Origin: Caldimonas tepidiphila
GTDB lineage: Bacteria; Pseudomonadota; Gammaproteobacteria; Burkholderiales; Burkholderiaceae_C
Length of the DNA: 38,401 nt
NCBI RefSeq assembly: GCF_003569765.1
Contig: NZ_QXMG01000054.1
Span: 1-38,401 of the forward strand
Direction of reading: 5' to 3'
The position numbers and the translations under genes are program-made. Position 1 is the first letter of the stretch. The number at the start of each line of letters is the position of its first letter. Of this stretch, positions 1 through 8,497 are shown in pieces. The notes under the pieces are model-generated. The model saw only the letters and a program-made list of their open reading frames with translations. It made no database searches and was not told where the DNA came from.

Positions 1-1746
1 CTGAACAGCCTGTTTCGCAGTCGCAAGGCTGCCGGATTCTGCGTGTACGACACGAAGGCATGGCCGGCCTCGGTGGTGCGCGATGTGCTGCGTACCCATC
101 CCATCGCTGTGGTGGGCGACCTGGTCTGCAAGCGCAATCTCTACTTCGAGCGCCCGGACCTGATTGACCAGGTGGGCTCGGCGGAATCGCAGGTTTCCTG
201 GATGCTGGCCCAACTCAGGGAGCTGCAAGCGCAGGAGGCCCGACTGCAGGTCGCGCTCGAGGCCGGGCAGTTGGGCAGCTGGGAGCTGGATCTGGACGCC
301 GACACCTCCGTTCGTTCGCTACGGCACGATCGGATCTTTGGCTACGACCACCTTCATCCGCACTGGGGACGCGCTGTTTTCATGCAGCATGTGTTGCCTG
401 AGGACCGTGACCAAGTCGACGCTGCCTTCGAACAGGCGCTGAAGGACGGCGGGACTTTGCATTTCGAGTGTCGCATTCGCCGCCACAACGACGGAGCCGT
501 TCGCTGGATCGAGGCCTACGGACGCCCCGACGCCGAAAGCAGGAAGGGCAGCGTGCGGCGGCTGCTGGGCATCGTGTCGGACATCACCGAACGCAAAGAG
601 CTGGAGCAGGCATTGCGTGACGCCGACCGCCGCAAGGACGAGTTCCTCGCGACGCTCGCCCATGAGCTGCGCAATCCATTGGCGCCGATCCTGAACGCGG
701 TCCAGCTCATGCACTTGAAGAACAACTCTGCGGACCCGCAGCTCAAGCGCGTCCACGGCATCATCGAGCGTCAGGTCCAGCATCTTGGCCGGCTGGTCGA
801 CGACCTTCTGGATGTGTCACGCATCACCACGGGGCGAATCGTCCTGCAGAAGGAGCGGGTGAACCTTCGAACGGTGCTCCTGAGCGCGGTCGAGGCCAGC
901 CAGCCGCTGATCGAGGCCGCACGGCATGCCTTCTTGTTGAGCCTGCCCCAGGAACCTGTCCATCTCGAGGGCGACGCCACGCGGCTGGCCCAGGTGTTCC
1001 TCAATCTTCTGAACAACGCGGCGAAGTACACCCCAGCGGGAGGCCGCATCGAGCTTGAGGCCTTGCGGGATGGGGACCAGGTAGTGGTCCGCGTGAAAGA
1101 CAACGGCGTGGGGATCCTTCCGGAGAGAATCCCCGACATGTTCCAGATGTTCGTGCAAGGGCATCGCAGTGGGGAACGCGTGCAAGGCGGTCTGGGCATT
1201 GGACTGCCCCTCGCGAAGAAACTGCTCGAATTACATGGCGGAAGCATCGAGGCTTACAGCCAGGGCCGAGGGGCCGGCAGCGAATTCACGGTGCGGCTGC
1301 CGGTGGCAGAGGGCCGACCGGCGCTGAGCGAGGAAGCGGTGAAAAGTCTTCCTGACGAGGAAGGCTTTCGCTTGGGACGGATTCTGGTCGTTGACGACAA
1401 CATCGAAGCGGCGGACACACTTGCCGAGACCCTGGAGCTCCTGGGGCAGGAGGTGAGCGTGCGCTACGACGGCCGGACAGCGCTGGAGGCTGCCGCGCAG
1501 CTCCGCCCGGATGTCGTGATCCTGGACATCGGGCTTCCCGACATCGACGGTTACGAGGTGGCACGCCAGCTTCAGCTCATGAAGCCAAGGGGGCTGCTTG
1601 TGGCCCTGACAGGCTGGGGGCAGGAAAAGGATCGGCAGTTGGCACGCGAAGCGGGCTTCGACTTGCACCGTACCAAGCCCCTGGACCCCCGGGAACTCCT
1701 GATGGCGGTCATGGCGTTGCAGCCGCGGCTCGGCCACCGCCCCTAA
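1..1746 (+). CDS. Hybrid sensor histidine kinase/response regulator (5' end outside window)
   Basis: Cytoplasmic-looking two-component hybrid kinase; no membrane segment is visible. The frame is open from base 1, so the true start lies upstream; the first in-window start candidate is the GTG at 43. Domains counted from that GTG: residues 1-50 resemble the end of a MEDS/DcmR-type sensory domain; 65-185 a PAS/PAC fold ending in a DITERKELE linker; 196-265 HisKA with the phospho-accepting His207 in LAHELRNPL; 300-420 HATPase with N (LNNAAKYTP), G1 (DNGVGI) and G2 (GLGIGLPLAKKL) boxes; 445-560 a receiver domain with acidic pocket VVDDN, phospho-acceptor Asp495 (LDIGLPDIDG) and Lys in TKP. Kinase and receiver residues look intact. 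The signal is unknown. The next genes downstream are remnants, so no output partner can be assigned from context. Confidence 0.9.
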   Translation: MNSLFRSRKAAGFCVYDTKAWPASVVRDVLRTHPIAVVGDLVCKRNLYFERPDLIDQVGSAESQVSWMLAQLRELQAQEARLQVALEAGQLGSWELDLDADTSVRSLRHDRIFGYDHLHPHWGRAVFMQHVLPEDRDQVDAAFEQALKDGGTLHFECRIRRHNDGAVRWIEAYGRPDAESRKGSVRRLLGIVSDITERKELEQALRDADRRKDEFLATLAHELRNPLAPILNAVQLMHLKNNSADPQLKRVHGIIERQVQHLGRLVDDLLDVSRITTGRIVLQKERVNLRTVLLSAVEASQPLIEAARHAFLLSLPQEPVHLEGDATRLAQVFLNLLNNAAKYTPAGGRIELEALRDGDQVVVRVKDNGVGILPERIPDMFQMFVQGHRSGERVQGGLGIGLPLAKKLLELHGGSIEAYSQGRGAGSEFTVRLPVAEGRPALSEEAVKSLPDEEGFRLGRILVVDDNIEAADTLAETLELLGQEVSVRYDGRTALEAAAQLRPDVVILDIGLPDIDGYEVARQLQLMKPRGLLVALTGWGQEKDRQLAREAGFDLHRTKPLDPRELLMAVMALQPRLGHRP

Positions 1747-1817
1747 GGCCCGTCGTCAATTCCTGTGTCAGGCGCTCGAAGAGACGCTGCCACACCTCGC
1801 TCTTGCTCGGAAGACGT

Positions 1818-1964
1818 CTAGTGGTGTGAGTTAGAAGTCCGTTGACAGAAGTTGGCCACCGAGGCCAGTATTTCGTCAGCCGTCTTGGTCCACACGAATG
1901 GCTTGGGGTGGGCGTTGTTCTGAGCGATGTAGTCGCGGATGGCCTGCTCCAGCATCTCTGGAAC
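1818..1964 (-). pseudogene. C-terminal fragment of an IS630-family transposase
   Basis: Reading the minus strand in one frame gives about 48 residues ending at a stop at 1818-1820. They contain NNAHPKPFVWTKTADEIL and end CQRTSNSHH, the typical extreme C-terminus of one IS630-family transposase group. A stop (1965-1967) interrupts the frame just upstream and no DDE catalytic region is nearby, so this is only the tail of a lost element. It differs in sequence from the complete IS630-type element at 19453-20514, so it marks a separate insertion. The 67 bases between this fragment and the kinase remnant hold nothing recognisable. Confidence 0.75.
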
Positions 1965-2030
1965 TTAACAGCTGAACTGCCCCGAAGGGCAGGCCGTGTC
2001 CGCGGCCGCCCAGTTCTACTCCCTGGCTTT

Positions 2031-2606
2031 CTAACCAGTCGCCACCCCTGCGGCTTCGCTGGGTCGCACAGCCTTATCGCGACAGAACCCGATGGCGCGC
2101 TTCAGGAATCGGCAGGCTGCTGCCGCATCCACGAGCCGACGCAGCGCCTCAAGCTGCCGGTCAATGATCTTCAGCGGTTGCTCGAGGTGCTGTGTGCTAG
2201 GTGAGAGCCGGATCAACTGCACTGCGTGGAACAGGGGCGTGAGGGGGTTGCGCAGTTCGTGCGCCAAGGTGGTGACAGTCACCTCCTTGTACGTCGTGCT
2301 GCTCGCCACCTCGTGCCTCCGGTTCTCCAGCCCCTCGATATAGGACTGCTTGCCGGTGCAGTCGCGTACCACCTTGAAGAAACCGACCACCTTGCCCTGC
2401 TCATTGCGCAACGCAGTCACCGAGCCGCTGACCCAGATCCGGATACCGTCTCGGCGCACATGCCAGCGCTCGTCCTCATCTCGGGGGCTCTTCAGTGCCT
2501 CCTCCAGCTCGAACGCCGGCATGCCGCGCTGTTTGTCCTGATCCGTGAAGATGATGTCGGTCTTTTGGCCCTCGATCTCCGCGGCGGTATAGCCGAAGTG
2601 CTTGAC
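2031..2606 (-). pseudogene. Truncated PAS-HisKA sensor kinase remnant
   Basis: The minus strand encodes a PAS segment beginning near 2606 (HFGYTAAEIEGQ; no start codon there), continuing through VRRDGIRIWVSGSV, then a HisKA helix with the phospho-acceptor motif LAHELRNPLTPL and the start of the dimerisation helix (LEALRRLVD). It then runs into an unrelated tail and stops at 2031, so the ATPase domain is absent. An ATG at 2520-2522 opens a 163-residue frame, but this would begin in mid-PAS. The HisKA segment resembles the kinase at 1-1746 (LAHELRNPLAPILNAVQL against LAHELRNPLTPLFHAVQL), suggesting related kinases. Probably non-functional. Confidence 0.7.
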
Positions 2607-2637
2607 AGGGGGAACTTACGCGTCACGGCGGCTATCC

Positions 2638-3579
2638 TCAGCCTGCACGACTTTGCTCTAGATGCTTCCTCTGAGATCGGTCCGAAGCTCGACACTCTAG
2701 GTAATCGACCATGCGCTGCGCCGCCGGCTGCAATGCTTGGCAGTCACGAAAACAGATTGCGAAGTTGCGCTCGGCCCAAGGGTCGGTGAGGGGGATTGAA
2801 CGGATGCCTAGCATCTGCTCGTAAGTTGCACTAACTTGTATTGGGATGACACTCACTCCAAGATTGGCAGCGACTACCCGGAAAGCGGAATCAAAGTTGG
2901 AAACGATTACCCGGTAAGTGATTGTTCGACCCAGGCTTGCCGCTGCCCGTTGCAGTTGCTGGTGCACGGCCGCCGACGGGGGCAGGCCGACGTGCTCGTG
3001 GTCCAGGGTCTGTTCGAAGCGCAACTCCCGCTGCCCAACCAGCGGGTGCTGCGGATGCACGGCCAGCGCCAGCCTGTCCTGCCGGTAGGCCCGGCGCTGC
3101 AGTCCCGAGAGGTCGGTGCCGTCCCAGCACACCCCGACCGACGAGCTGCCCTCGCGCAGCGTGCGGACTAGGTCCTGAGAAAAGCGCTCCTCGATGTCCA
3201 CCTTGATGTTGCGGTGCTCGGGTTCGCGCATGAAGGCCGCGACGTCGTCGAGCAGGGACTCGGCGATCGCCGAGGCCGTGGCCAGCAGACGCACATGCCC
3301 CGTCACCCCCCGGCTCAGCGCCGCAAGGTCGTTCTGCAGACGCTCCATCGTGAAGAGGACCGTGCGCGCGTGCTCGACAAGCGCGAGCCCCGCCGCCGTC
3401 GGCTGCACACCGCGCCGCACGCGCGTCAACAGCGGCGTTCCCAGCACCGCCTCCATCTGCGCGATGCGCTTGCTGATCGCGGAGGGCTCGATGTGCTCCT
3501 GCTCTGCCACGCGGGCGATGTTCTGGTGCTCGCAGACAGCCACCAGCAGCCGCAGCGTCTTCAGGTCGAGATCCTTCAT
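2638..3579 (-). CDS. LysR-family transcriptional regulator (divergent from the HMGL/CoA-transferase operon)
   Basis: 313-residue LysR-type regulator. The N-terminal winged helix-turn-helix (residues 1-65) starts MKDLDLKTLRLLVAVCEH and contains PSAISKRIAQMEAVLGTPLLTR; residues 90-295 form the periplasmic-binding-protein-like effector domain (GHVRLLATASAIAE, GLPPSAAVHQQL, GVSVIPIQVS). The start at 3577-3579 gives the canonical LysR N-terminus; a longer open frame continues upstream but overlaps the divergent gene on the other strand and is unlikely. It is transcribed divergently from the lyase gene at 3745, with an operator-like palindrome between them, so it probably controls that operon in response to its substrate or a CoA intermediate. 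The ligand is not known. Confidence 0.9.
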   Translation of the reverse strand: MKDLDLKTLRLLVAVCEHQNIARVAEQEHIEPSAISKRIAQMEAVLGTPLLTRVRRGVQPTAAGLALVEHARTVLFTMERLQNDLAALSRGVTGHVRLLATASAIAESLLDDVAAFMREPEHRNIKVDIEERFSQDLVRTLREGSSSVGVCWDGTDLSGLQRRAYRQDRLALAVHPQHPLVGQRELRFEQTLDHEHVGLPPSAAVHQQLQRAAASLGRTITYRVIVSNFDSAFRVVAANLGVSVIPIQVSATYEQMLGIRSIPLTDPWAERNFAICFRDCQALQPAAQRMVDYLECRASDRSQRKHLEQSRAG

Positions 3580-3600
3580 GACACGATCATGGCCCAGATC

Positions 3601-3635
3601 TAAGTTTCCGAAAAGGAATCTTATGGGTTCCGAAA
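3601..3635. promoter_or_regulatory. Operator-like palindrome and direct repeat between LysR and lyase operon
   Basis: In the 165-base divergent gap, an inverted repeat has arms TAAGTTTCC (3601-3609) and GGAATCTTA (3615-3623) around GAAAA, with one mismatch in nine. It contains the T-N11-A arrangement typical of LysR recognition sites. The octamer TTCCGAAA of the left half recurs at 3628-3635, 22 bases further on, about two helical turns, the usual spacing between recognition and activation half-sites. Assignment to the adjacent LysR protein is inference from position and architecture. Confidence 0.6.
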
Positions 3636-3744
3636 TACCACTGGTAGGGAAACAGGGAATGCCTAAAGTGAGGCCTGTCCATCCAACGGCGAGCCCGATC
3701 GGGCTTCCGAAGACAGGAGGCGGCATTCCAGCCGAACGAAGCCC

Positions 3745-4701
3745 ATGGCCCTGAACCCATCCCCCTTTCCCACTGCTGCCGTGATCCGAGAGGTCGGCCT
3801 GCGCGATGGCCTGCAGTCGATCCGGCAGGTGCTGCCGACCGAGAAGAAGCTCGAGTGGATCCGCGAGGCCCATGCCGCCGGTCAACGCGAAATCGAAGTC
3901 GGCTCCTTCGTCCCCGCGAAGCTGCTGCCGCAGCTCGCCGACACGGCCGAGTTGGTCGCCTATGCGAAGACGCTGCCCGGGCTGTTCGTCTCGGTGCTGG
4001 TACCCAACCTGAAGGGCGCGGAGCGTGCGATCGAGACAGGGGCCGACCTGCTGCTGGTGCCCTTGTCGGCGAGCCATGCGCACAGCCTGGCCAACCTGCG
4101 CAAGACCCCCGACGAGGTGGTCGCCGAGGTGGCGCGCATCCGTGTGGCGCGCGACGCGGCCGGTTCGAAGACCTTGATCGAAGGCGGCATCGGCACCGCC
4201 TTCGGTTGCACCCTTCAGGGCCGGGTCGAGCCGTCGGAAGTGCTGCGCTGCATGCAGGCGCTGCTGGACGCCGGCGCCGATCGCGTGAGCATCGCCGACA
4301 CGGTGGGCTACGCCGACCCGCGCGGCGTGCGCGAGCTGTTCGAGCAGGCCGAGAGGATCGCGGGAGACCGCTTCTGGTGCGGCCACTTCCACGACACCCG
4401 TGGCCTCGCGCTCGCGAACGTCTATGCGGCACTCGAGACCGGCGTCGTCCGCTTCGACGCGACGCTCGCCGGCATCGGCGGCTGCCCGCATGCGCCGGGC
4501 GCGAGCGGCAATGCCTCGACCGAGGACCTCGCATTCATGCTCGAGAGCATGGGCCTTGCGACCGGCATCGACATCCCGCGTCTGCTGGCGCTGCGCGCCA
4601 AGGTCGCCGGCTGGCTGCAGGGTGAGGCGCTGCACGGGACGCTGTGGTGCGCCGGCCTTCCGAAGACTTTCCCGACCCACGACACCGCGCTCGCGGCCTG
4701 A
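3745..4701 (+). CDS. HMG-CoA-lyase-family enzyme (canonical active site)
   Basis: 318-residue enzyme of the HMGL-like TIM-barrel family, which cleaves 3-hydroxy-3-methylacyl-CoA esters by a metal-dependent retro-aldol/Claisen reaction (HMG-CoA to acetoacetate plus acetyl-CoA; relatives cleave citramalyl-CoA). Visible residues: REVGLRDGLQ with metal ligand Asp21; GHFHDT with metal-binding His214 and His216; the C-terminal active-site loop with Cys247 in GGCPHAPGASGN and Asn256. All match HMG-CoA lyase. First gene of an operon; 7 bases separate it from the CoA-transferase. Inferred role: cleaving the CoA ester made by that transferase from an acid captured by the Bug receptor. Leucine catabolism proper is less likely because no other leucine-pathway gene is present. 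Confidence 0.88.
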   Translation: MALNPSPFPTAAVIREVGLRDGLQSIRQVLPTEKKLEWIREAHAAGQREIEVGSFVPAKLLPQLADTAELVAYAKTLPGLFVSVLVPNLKGAERAIETGADLLLVPLSASHAHSLANLRKTPDEVVAEVARIRVARDAAGSKTLIEGGIGTAFGCTLQGRVEPSEVLRCMQALLDAGADRVSIADTVGYADPRGVRELFEQAERIAGDRFWCGHFHDTRGLALANVYAALETGVVRFDATLAGIGGCPHAPGASGNASTEDLAFMLESMGLATGIDIPRLLALRAKVAGWLQGEALHGTLWCAGLPKTFPTHDTALAA

Positions 4702-4708
4702 GACGAAC

Positions 4709-5866
4709 ATGAGCAAGACTTCACCCACCCCCCTGCCGCTCGAAGGCGTGCGCGTGATCGAGTTCACGCACATGGTCATGGGCCCGACCTGCGGGATGAT
4801 CCTCGCCGACCTGGGCGCCGAGGTCATCAAGATCGAGCCGCCCGGCGGCGACAAGACGCGCAAGCTCCCCGGCCTGGGCATCGGCTTCTTCCGCTCGTTC
4901 AACCGCAACAAGAAGAGCGTCGTGCTCGACATCAACACGCCGGAGGGGCATGCCACGGCACTGGAGCTGATCGGCGAGTGCGACGTGATGCTCGAGAACT
5001 TCCGCCCGGGGCTGATGGGCAAGCTCGGCCTCGACTACGAGACGCTGTCGCAGAAGTATCCCGGGCTGATCTACGTGTCGCACAAGGGCTTCCTGCCCGG
5101 GCCGTACGAGAAGCGCCTGGCACTCGACGAGGTGGTGCAGATGATGGGCGGCCTGTCCTACATGACGGGCCCCAAGGGCCGGCCGCTGCGCGCGGGCACC
5201 TCGGTCAACGACATCATGGGCGGCATGTTCGGTGCGATCGGCGTGCTCGCCGCGCTGCGCGAACGCGACCGCACCGGCCGCGGCCAGGAAGTGCAGAGCG
5301 CGCTGTTCGAGAACTGCGTGTTCCTCGCCTCGCAGCACATGCAGCAGTTCCTGATGACGGGCGAGCCGGCCCCGCCCATGCCCTCGCGCGTGTCGGCCTG
5401 GAGCGTGTACGACGTGTTCACGCTGGCCGGCGACGAGCAGCTCTTCATCGGCGCAGTGAGCGACAAGCAGTTCGTGACGCTGTGCGAGGTGATCGAGCGG
5501 CCCGATCTGGCGAAGGAGCCGCAGTTCCAGACCAACGCCCAGCGCGTGGAGCTGCGCCCCGAGCTGCTGCAGCGCCTCGGCGAGATCCTGAAGCACCACC
5601 GCATCGACGAGCTGTCGGCCAAGCTCGAGGCCGCCGGCCTGCCGTACGCACCGATCGTGCGTCCCGATCAACTGGTCGACGACCCGCACCTGCGCGAGAG
5701 CGGCGGGCTCGTCCCGATGCAGACCGACGACGGTGGCATGACCGACGTGGTGCTGCTGCCGCTGCTGATGGGCGGCCGCCGCCCGCCGGTGCGTCGGCCG
5801 CTGCCGCGCGTGGGCGAGCACACCGACGAGGTGCTCGCCGCGCTGGCCAGGAAGCGCGGGCGCTGA
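4709..5866 (+). CDS. Class III CoA-transferase (CaiB/BaiF/formyl-CoA transferase family)
   Basis: 385-residue family III CoA-transferase; members move CoA between carboxylic acids through an aspartyl-CoA intermediate and act as interlocked dimers. Visible features: N-terminal GVRVIEFTHMVMGPTCGMILADLGAEVIKIE, the ENFRPG motif after a CDVMLENFRPG strand, catalytic Asp168 in SVNDIMGG, and a C-terminal segment VGEHTDEVLAALA. The ATG at 4709 is chosen because it gives the standard family N-terminus; the same frame is open further upstream but that part overlaps the lyase gene. It sits between the lyase and a Bug receptor, so the likely substrate is the dicarboxylic or hydroxy acid imported by this module. 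Donor and acceptor acids cannot be read from sequence. Confidence 0.9.
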   Translation: MSKTSPTPLPLEGVRVIEFTHMVMGPTCGMILADLGAEVIKIEPPGGDKTRKLPGLGIGFFRSFNRNKKSVVLDINTPEGHATALELIGECDVMLENFRPGLMGKLGLDYETLSQKYPGLIYVSHKGFLPGPYEKRLALDEVVQMMGGLSYMTGPKGRPLRAGTSVNDIMGGMFGAIGVLAALRERDRTGRGQEVQSALFENCVFLASQHMQQFLMTGEPAPPMPSRVSAWSVYDVFTLAGDEQLFIGAVSDKQFVTLCEVIERPDLAKEPQFQTNAQRVELRPELLQRLGEILKHHRIDELSAKLEAAGLPYAPIVRPDQLVDDPHLRESGGLVPMQTDDGGMTDVVLLPLLMGGRRPPVRRPLPRVGEHTDEVLAALARKRGR

Positions 5867-5915
5867 CGTGCCCTCCCGCCTCTATCCACCTGCCCTAGAG
5901 AACAGAGGAGACATC

Positions 5916-6893
5916 ATGAGCATTTCCGTCAACCGCCGCCGCGTCGCCGGCATCCTTGCCGCCGCACTGTCCGTATCCGCGCTGCCCGTGCTCGCACAGG
6001 GCTCGGACAAGCCGCTCAAGATCATCGTGCCGCTGAGCGCCGGCTCCACCGTGGATGCGGTGGCGCGCGCGATGAGCAATCCGCTGGCGAAGACCGCCGG
6101 CCAGCCCGTCGTCATCGAGAACCTGCCCGGTGCCGGTGGCATCACCGGCACCTCCCAGCTGGTGCGCTCGCCGAAGGACGGCATGACGCTCGGCATGGTG
6201 TCGAACAACCACGTCGTCAATCCGAGCCTGTACAAGAGCATCCCCTTCGACTCGATGAAGGACGTCACGCCGCTCACCGTGGTCGGCACCTCGCCCTTCG
6301 TGCTCGTCGTGCACAAGTCGGTGCCGGCGAAGAACCTGCAGGAGTTGGTCGCACTGGCGAAGGCCAAGCCCGACCAGATCTTCTACGGCTCGGCCGGCAA
6401 CGGCACGGTGCTGCACCTCGCGGGCGAGCTGCTGGAGAGCGAGGCCGGCATCGACCTCAAGCACGTGCCCTACAAGGGCACCGGTCCGATGATGAACGAC
6501 CTGCTCGGCGGCCAGGTGCAGATGGCCTTCACCTCGACCACGGTCGCCGCTCCGCACATCGCGTCAGGCGCGATCAAGGCGATCGGCATCACGACGGCAT
6601 CCCGCTCGAAGATGCTCCCCGACGTGCCCACCTTTGCCGAGCAGGGCCTGAAGAACTACGACTTCGGCGGCTGGATCGCCGCAGTCGCGCCGACCGGCGT
6701 TCCGCCGGCCGAGCTCTCGAAGCGCTACGAGCAGGTCAGGACGGCGCTGTCGACGCAGGAGGTTCGCGAGTGGCTGCTGAAGCAGGACTTCACGCCGATG
6801 TCGAGCACCCAGGAGGCCACGCAGCAGTTCTTCCAGAACGAGTTGGTCAAGCACGCCAGGCTGGTCAAGCAGTCCGGCGCCACGGCCGACTGA
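5916..6893 (+). CDS. Bug-family (TctC-like) periplasmic receptor 1
   Basis: 325-residue secreted solute receptor of the Bug/TctC family, two-lobed proteins that bind carboxylates, amino acids or aromatic acids in the periplasm. The signal peptide covers about residues 1-28 (MSISVNRRRVAGILAAALSV, ending ALPVLAQ). The mature part has the family signatures LKIIVPLSAGSTVDAVAR, VVIENLPGAGGITGT, HVPYKGTGPMMNDLLGGQV and LPDVPTFAEQGL. The ATG at 5916 follows a GAGGAG ribosome site at 5905-5910. Located directly after the CoA-transferase, so it probably supplies the acid that enzyme activates. No TctA or TctB partner is adjacent. Confidence 0.92.
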   Translation: MSISVNRRRVAGILAAALSVSALPVLAQGSDKPLKIIVPLSAGSTVDAVARAMSNPLAKTAGQPVVIENLPGAGGITGTSQLVRSPKDGMTLGMVSNNHVVNPSLYKSIPFDSMKDVTPLTVVGTSPFVLVVHKSVPAKNLQELVALAKAKPDQIFYGSAGNGTVLHLAGELLESEAGIDLKHVPYKGTGPMMNDLLGGQVQMAFTSTTVAAPHIASGAIKAIGITTASRSKMLPDVPTFAEQGLKNYDFGGWIAAVAPTGVPPAELSKRYEQVRTALSTQEVREWLLKQDFTPMSSTQEATQQFFQNELVKHARLVKQSGATAD

Positions 6894-6941
6894 CGCGCAA
6901 AGCATCGGGGGCGCGGCGCGCTCCCTTCTCGAGGAAAGCAC

Positions 6942-7466
6942 ATGGCACTGTATCGAGTGGGCAGCAAGTCGCCCCAGGTTCCCGCTTCCGCCTTCGTGGC
7001 AAAGGAGGCCTCGCTGATCGGCGATGTCCGGCTCGGCGAGCACGCGAGCGTCTGGTTCGGCGCGACGGTGCGCGGCGACAACGAGCCGATCTGCATCGGC
7101 GAAGCCAGCAACGTGCAGGAAGGCGCAGTGCTGCACGCCGATCCGGGCTTCCCGCTCGACATCGGCGCCCGGGTCACGGTGGGACACCAGGCGATGCTGC
7201 ACGGCTGCACGATCGGCGAGGGGTCGCTCGTCGGCATCCAGGCCGTCGTGCTCAACGGCGCGGTGATCGGGCGCCACAGCCTGGTCGGCGCGGGCGCGAT
7301 CGTCACCGAGCGCAAGACTTTCCCCGAGCGCTCGCTGATCCTCGGCGCCCCTGCCAAGGTCGTGCGCGAGCTCAGCGACGAGGAGGTGGCCAATCTGGCC
7401 GCCAGCGCCGCTGGCTATGCCGAGCGGGCCGCCTTCTTCGCCGCAGAGCTCGAGCGGGTCGGCTGA
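6942..7466 (+). CDS. Gamma-carbonic-anhydrase/PaaY-like hexapeptide-repeat protein
   Basis: 174-residue left-handed beta-helix protein of the gamma-carbonic anhydrase family (YrdA/PaaY/CaiE type). Hexapeptide repeats run from about residue 20 to 145. Candidate zinc ligands are the His in AVLHADPG and the two His in VGHQAMLHGCTI, with the conserved VRGDNEPICIG segment ahead. Family members include carbonic anhydrases and CoA-thioester hydrolases; PaaY is found in phenylacetate operons as a thioesterase. Within an operon that makes and cleaves acyl-CoA esters, a thioesterase or CoA-rescue role is plausible but unproven. It lies 48 bases after the Bug gene and 31 before the second lyase gene. 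Confidence 0.82.
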   Translation: MALYRVGSKSPQVPASAFVAKEASLIGDVRLGEHASVWFGATVRGDNEPICIGEASNVQEGAVLHADPGFPLDIGARVTVGHQAMLHGCTIGEGSLVGIQAVVLNGAVIGRHSLVGAGAIVTERKTFPERSLILGAPAKVVRELSDEEVANLAASAAGYAERAAFFAAELERVG

Positions 7467-7497
7467 GTCACCGCGAACCAGGCCAGGCCGTCACACC

Positions 7498-8439
7498 ATG
7501 AGAGTCCCCGCACTCCCGTCCTGCGTCGTGCTGCGCGAAGTCGGCCTGCGCGATGGTCTCCAGAGCCTGCGCCATGCCTTGCCGACCACAGTAAAGTGCG
7601 ACTGGATCCTGCTGGCGCATGCCGCCGGACTGCGCGAGATCGAGGTCGGCTCCTTCGTGTCCTCGCAACAGTTCCCGCAGATGGCCGACACGGCGGAGGT
7701 GATCGCTTTCGCCAAGACTATTCCCGAACTGAGCGTTTCCGTGCTGGTCCACGACCTCGACGGCGCTCGCGCAGCGCTTGCTGCGGGTGCGGACCTGCTG
7801 ACGCTGCCGCTCTCCGCCAGCGAGGCGCACAGTCGCGCCAACGTCGGCAGGACAGCCGGCGAGATGGTGGAGGAACTGCACCGTGTTCGTTGCGCTCGCG
7901 ACATCGAGGGCTCCTCTGCCCGGGTGGAGGCTGGCATCGGCACGGCCTTCGGCTGCGCGCTCCAGGGCGAGGTCAGCCCGGCGACAGTCCTGGGGCTGGT
8001 ACAGGCCGCCAGCGACGCCGGTGTCGACGGGGTAGGGCTGGGCGACACCTTCGGGTTCGCCACGCCGGACGCGACGCGCGACCTCCTCGAGCGCGCACGA
8101 GCGCTGCTGCCTGACGAGGTGGCGCTCGGCGTGCATCTGCACCGCACGCCGGGCAATCATCTGGGTAACGTGATCGCGGCCGTCGAGGCGGGCGTCACGA
8201 GGTTCGATGCGTCGCTCGCCGGCATCGGCGGCAGCAGGGTGAGCGCGCAGGGCAGCGGCAACGTCTCGATCGAGGACGTCGCCGCGCTGTTCGGCACCCT
8301 GGGTGTGGACACCGGGGTGGACATGCGCACGCTCCTGGAGTTGCGCGACTTCGTCGGCGCGCAGCCCGATGCCCGGGCACTCTTTGAAGCCGTGTCGCGC
8401 GCCGCCGCACGTTCGCGCGGCGGGCTCTTCCGTCCCTGA
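7498..8439 (+). CDS. Divergent HMG-CoA-lyase-family paralog lacking the active-site cysteine
   Basis: 313-residue HMGL-like TIM barrel, a clear paralog of the enzyme at 3745-4701 (shared VLREVGLRDGLQS, REIEVGSFV, GIGTAFGC, FDASLAGIGG). Metal ligands Asp19, His213, His215 and Asn255 are retained. The loop cysteine of HMG-CoA lyase is replaced by Ser246 (GGSRVSAQGSGN), and the Asp after the HxH pair is Arg (HLHRTPGNH). These changes suggest altered chemistry or substrate, perhaps another aldol-type cleavage, although serine-containing homologs do exist. The ATG at 7498 is taken because the preceding 81 bases of open frame overlap the carbonic-anhydrase-like gene. Last gene of the LysR-linked operon. 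Confidence 0.85.
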   Translation: MRVPALPSCVVLREVGLRDGLQSLRHALPTTVKCDWILLAHAAGLREIEVGSFVSSQQFPQMADTAEVIAFAKTIPELSVSVLVHDLDGARAALAAGADLLTLPLSASEAHSRANVGRTAGEMVEELHRVRCARDIEGSSARVEAGIGTAFGCALQGEVSPATVLGLVQAASDAGVDGVGLGDTFGFATPDATRDLLERARALLPDEVALGVHLHRTPGNHLGNVIAAVEAGVTRFDASLAGIGGSRVSAQGSGNVSIEDVAALFGTLGVDTGVDMRTLLELRDFVGAQPDARALFEAVSRAAARSRGGLFRP

Positions 8440-8497
8440 CGATGCGCTTCCTCCGATCCCTTCCCCGCGGCAGCCTCCTGTTCATGGGAGACCATCT

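Noticed and set aside
3587-5022. Long minus-strand open frame running from the LysR gene through the lyase and CoA-transferase region
   Set aside because: It is a GC-driven shadow: the opposite strand encodes well-conserved enzymes and the LysR start at 3579 gives a canonical N-terminus.
4721-5821. 366-codon minus-strand frame opposite the CoA-transferase
   Set aside because: No recognisable domain; compositional mirror of the CoA-transferase gene.
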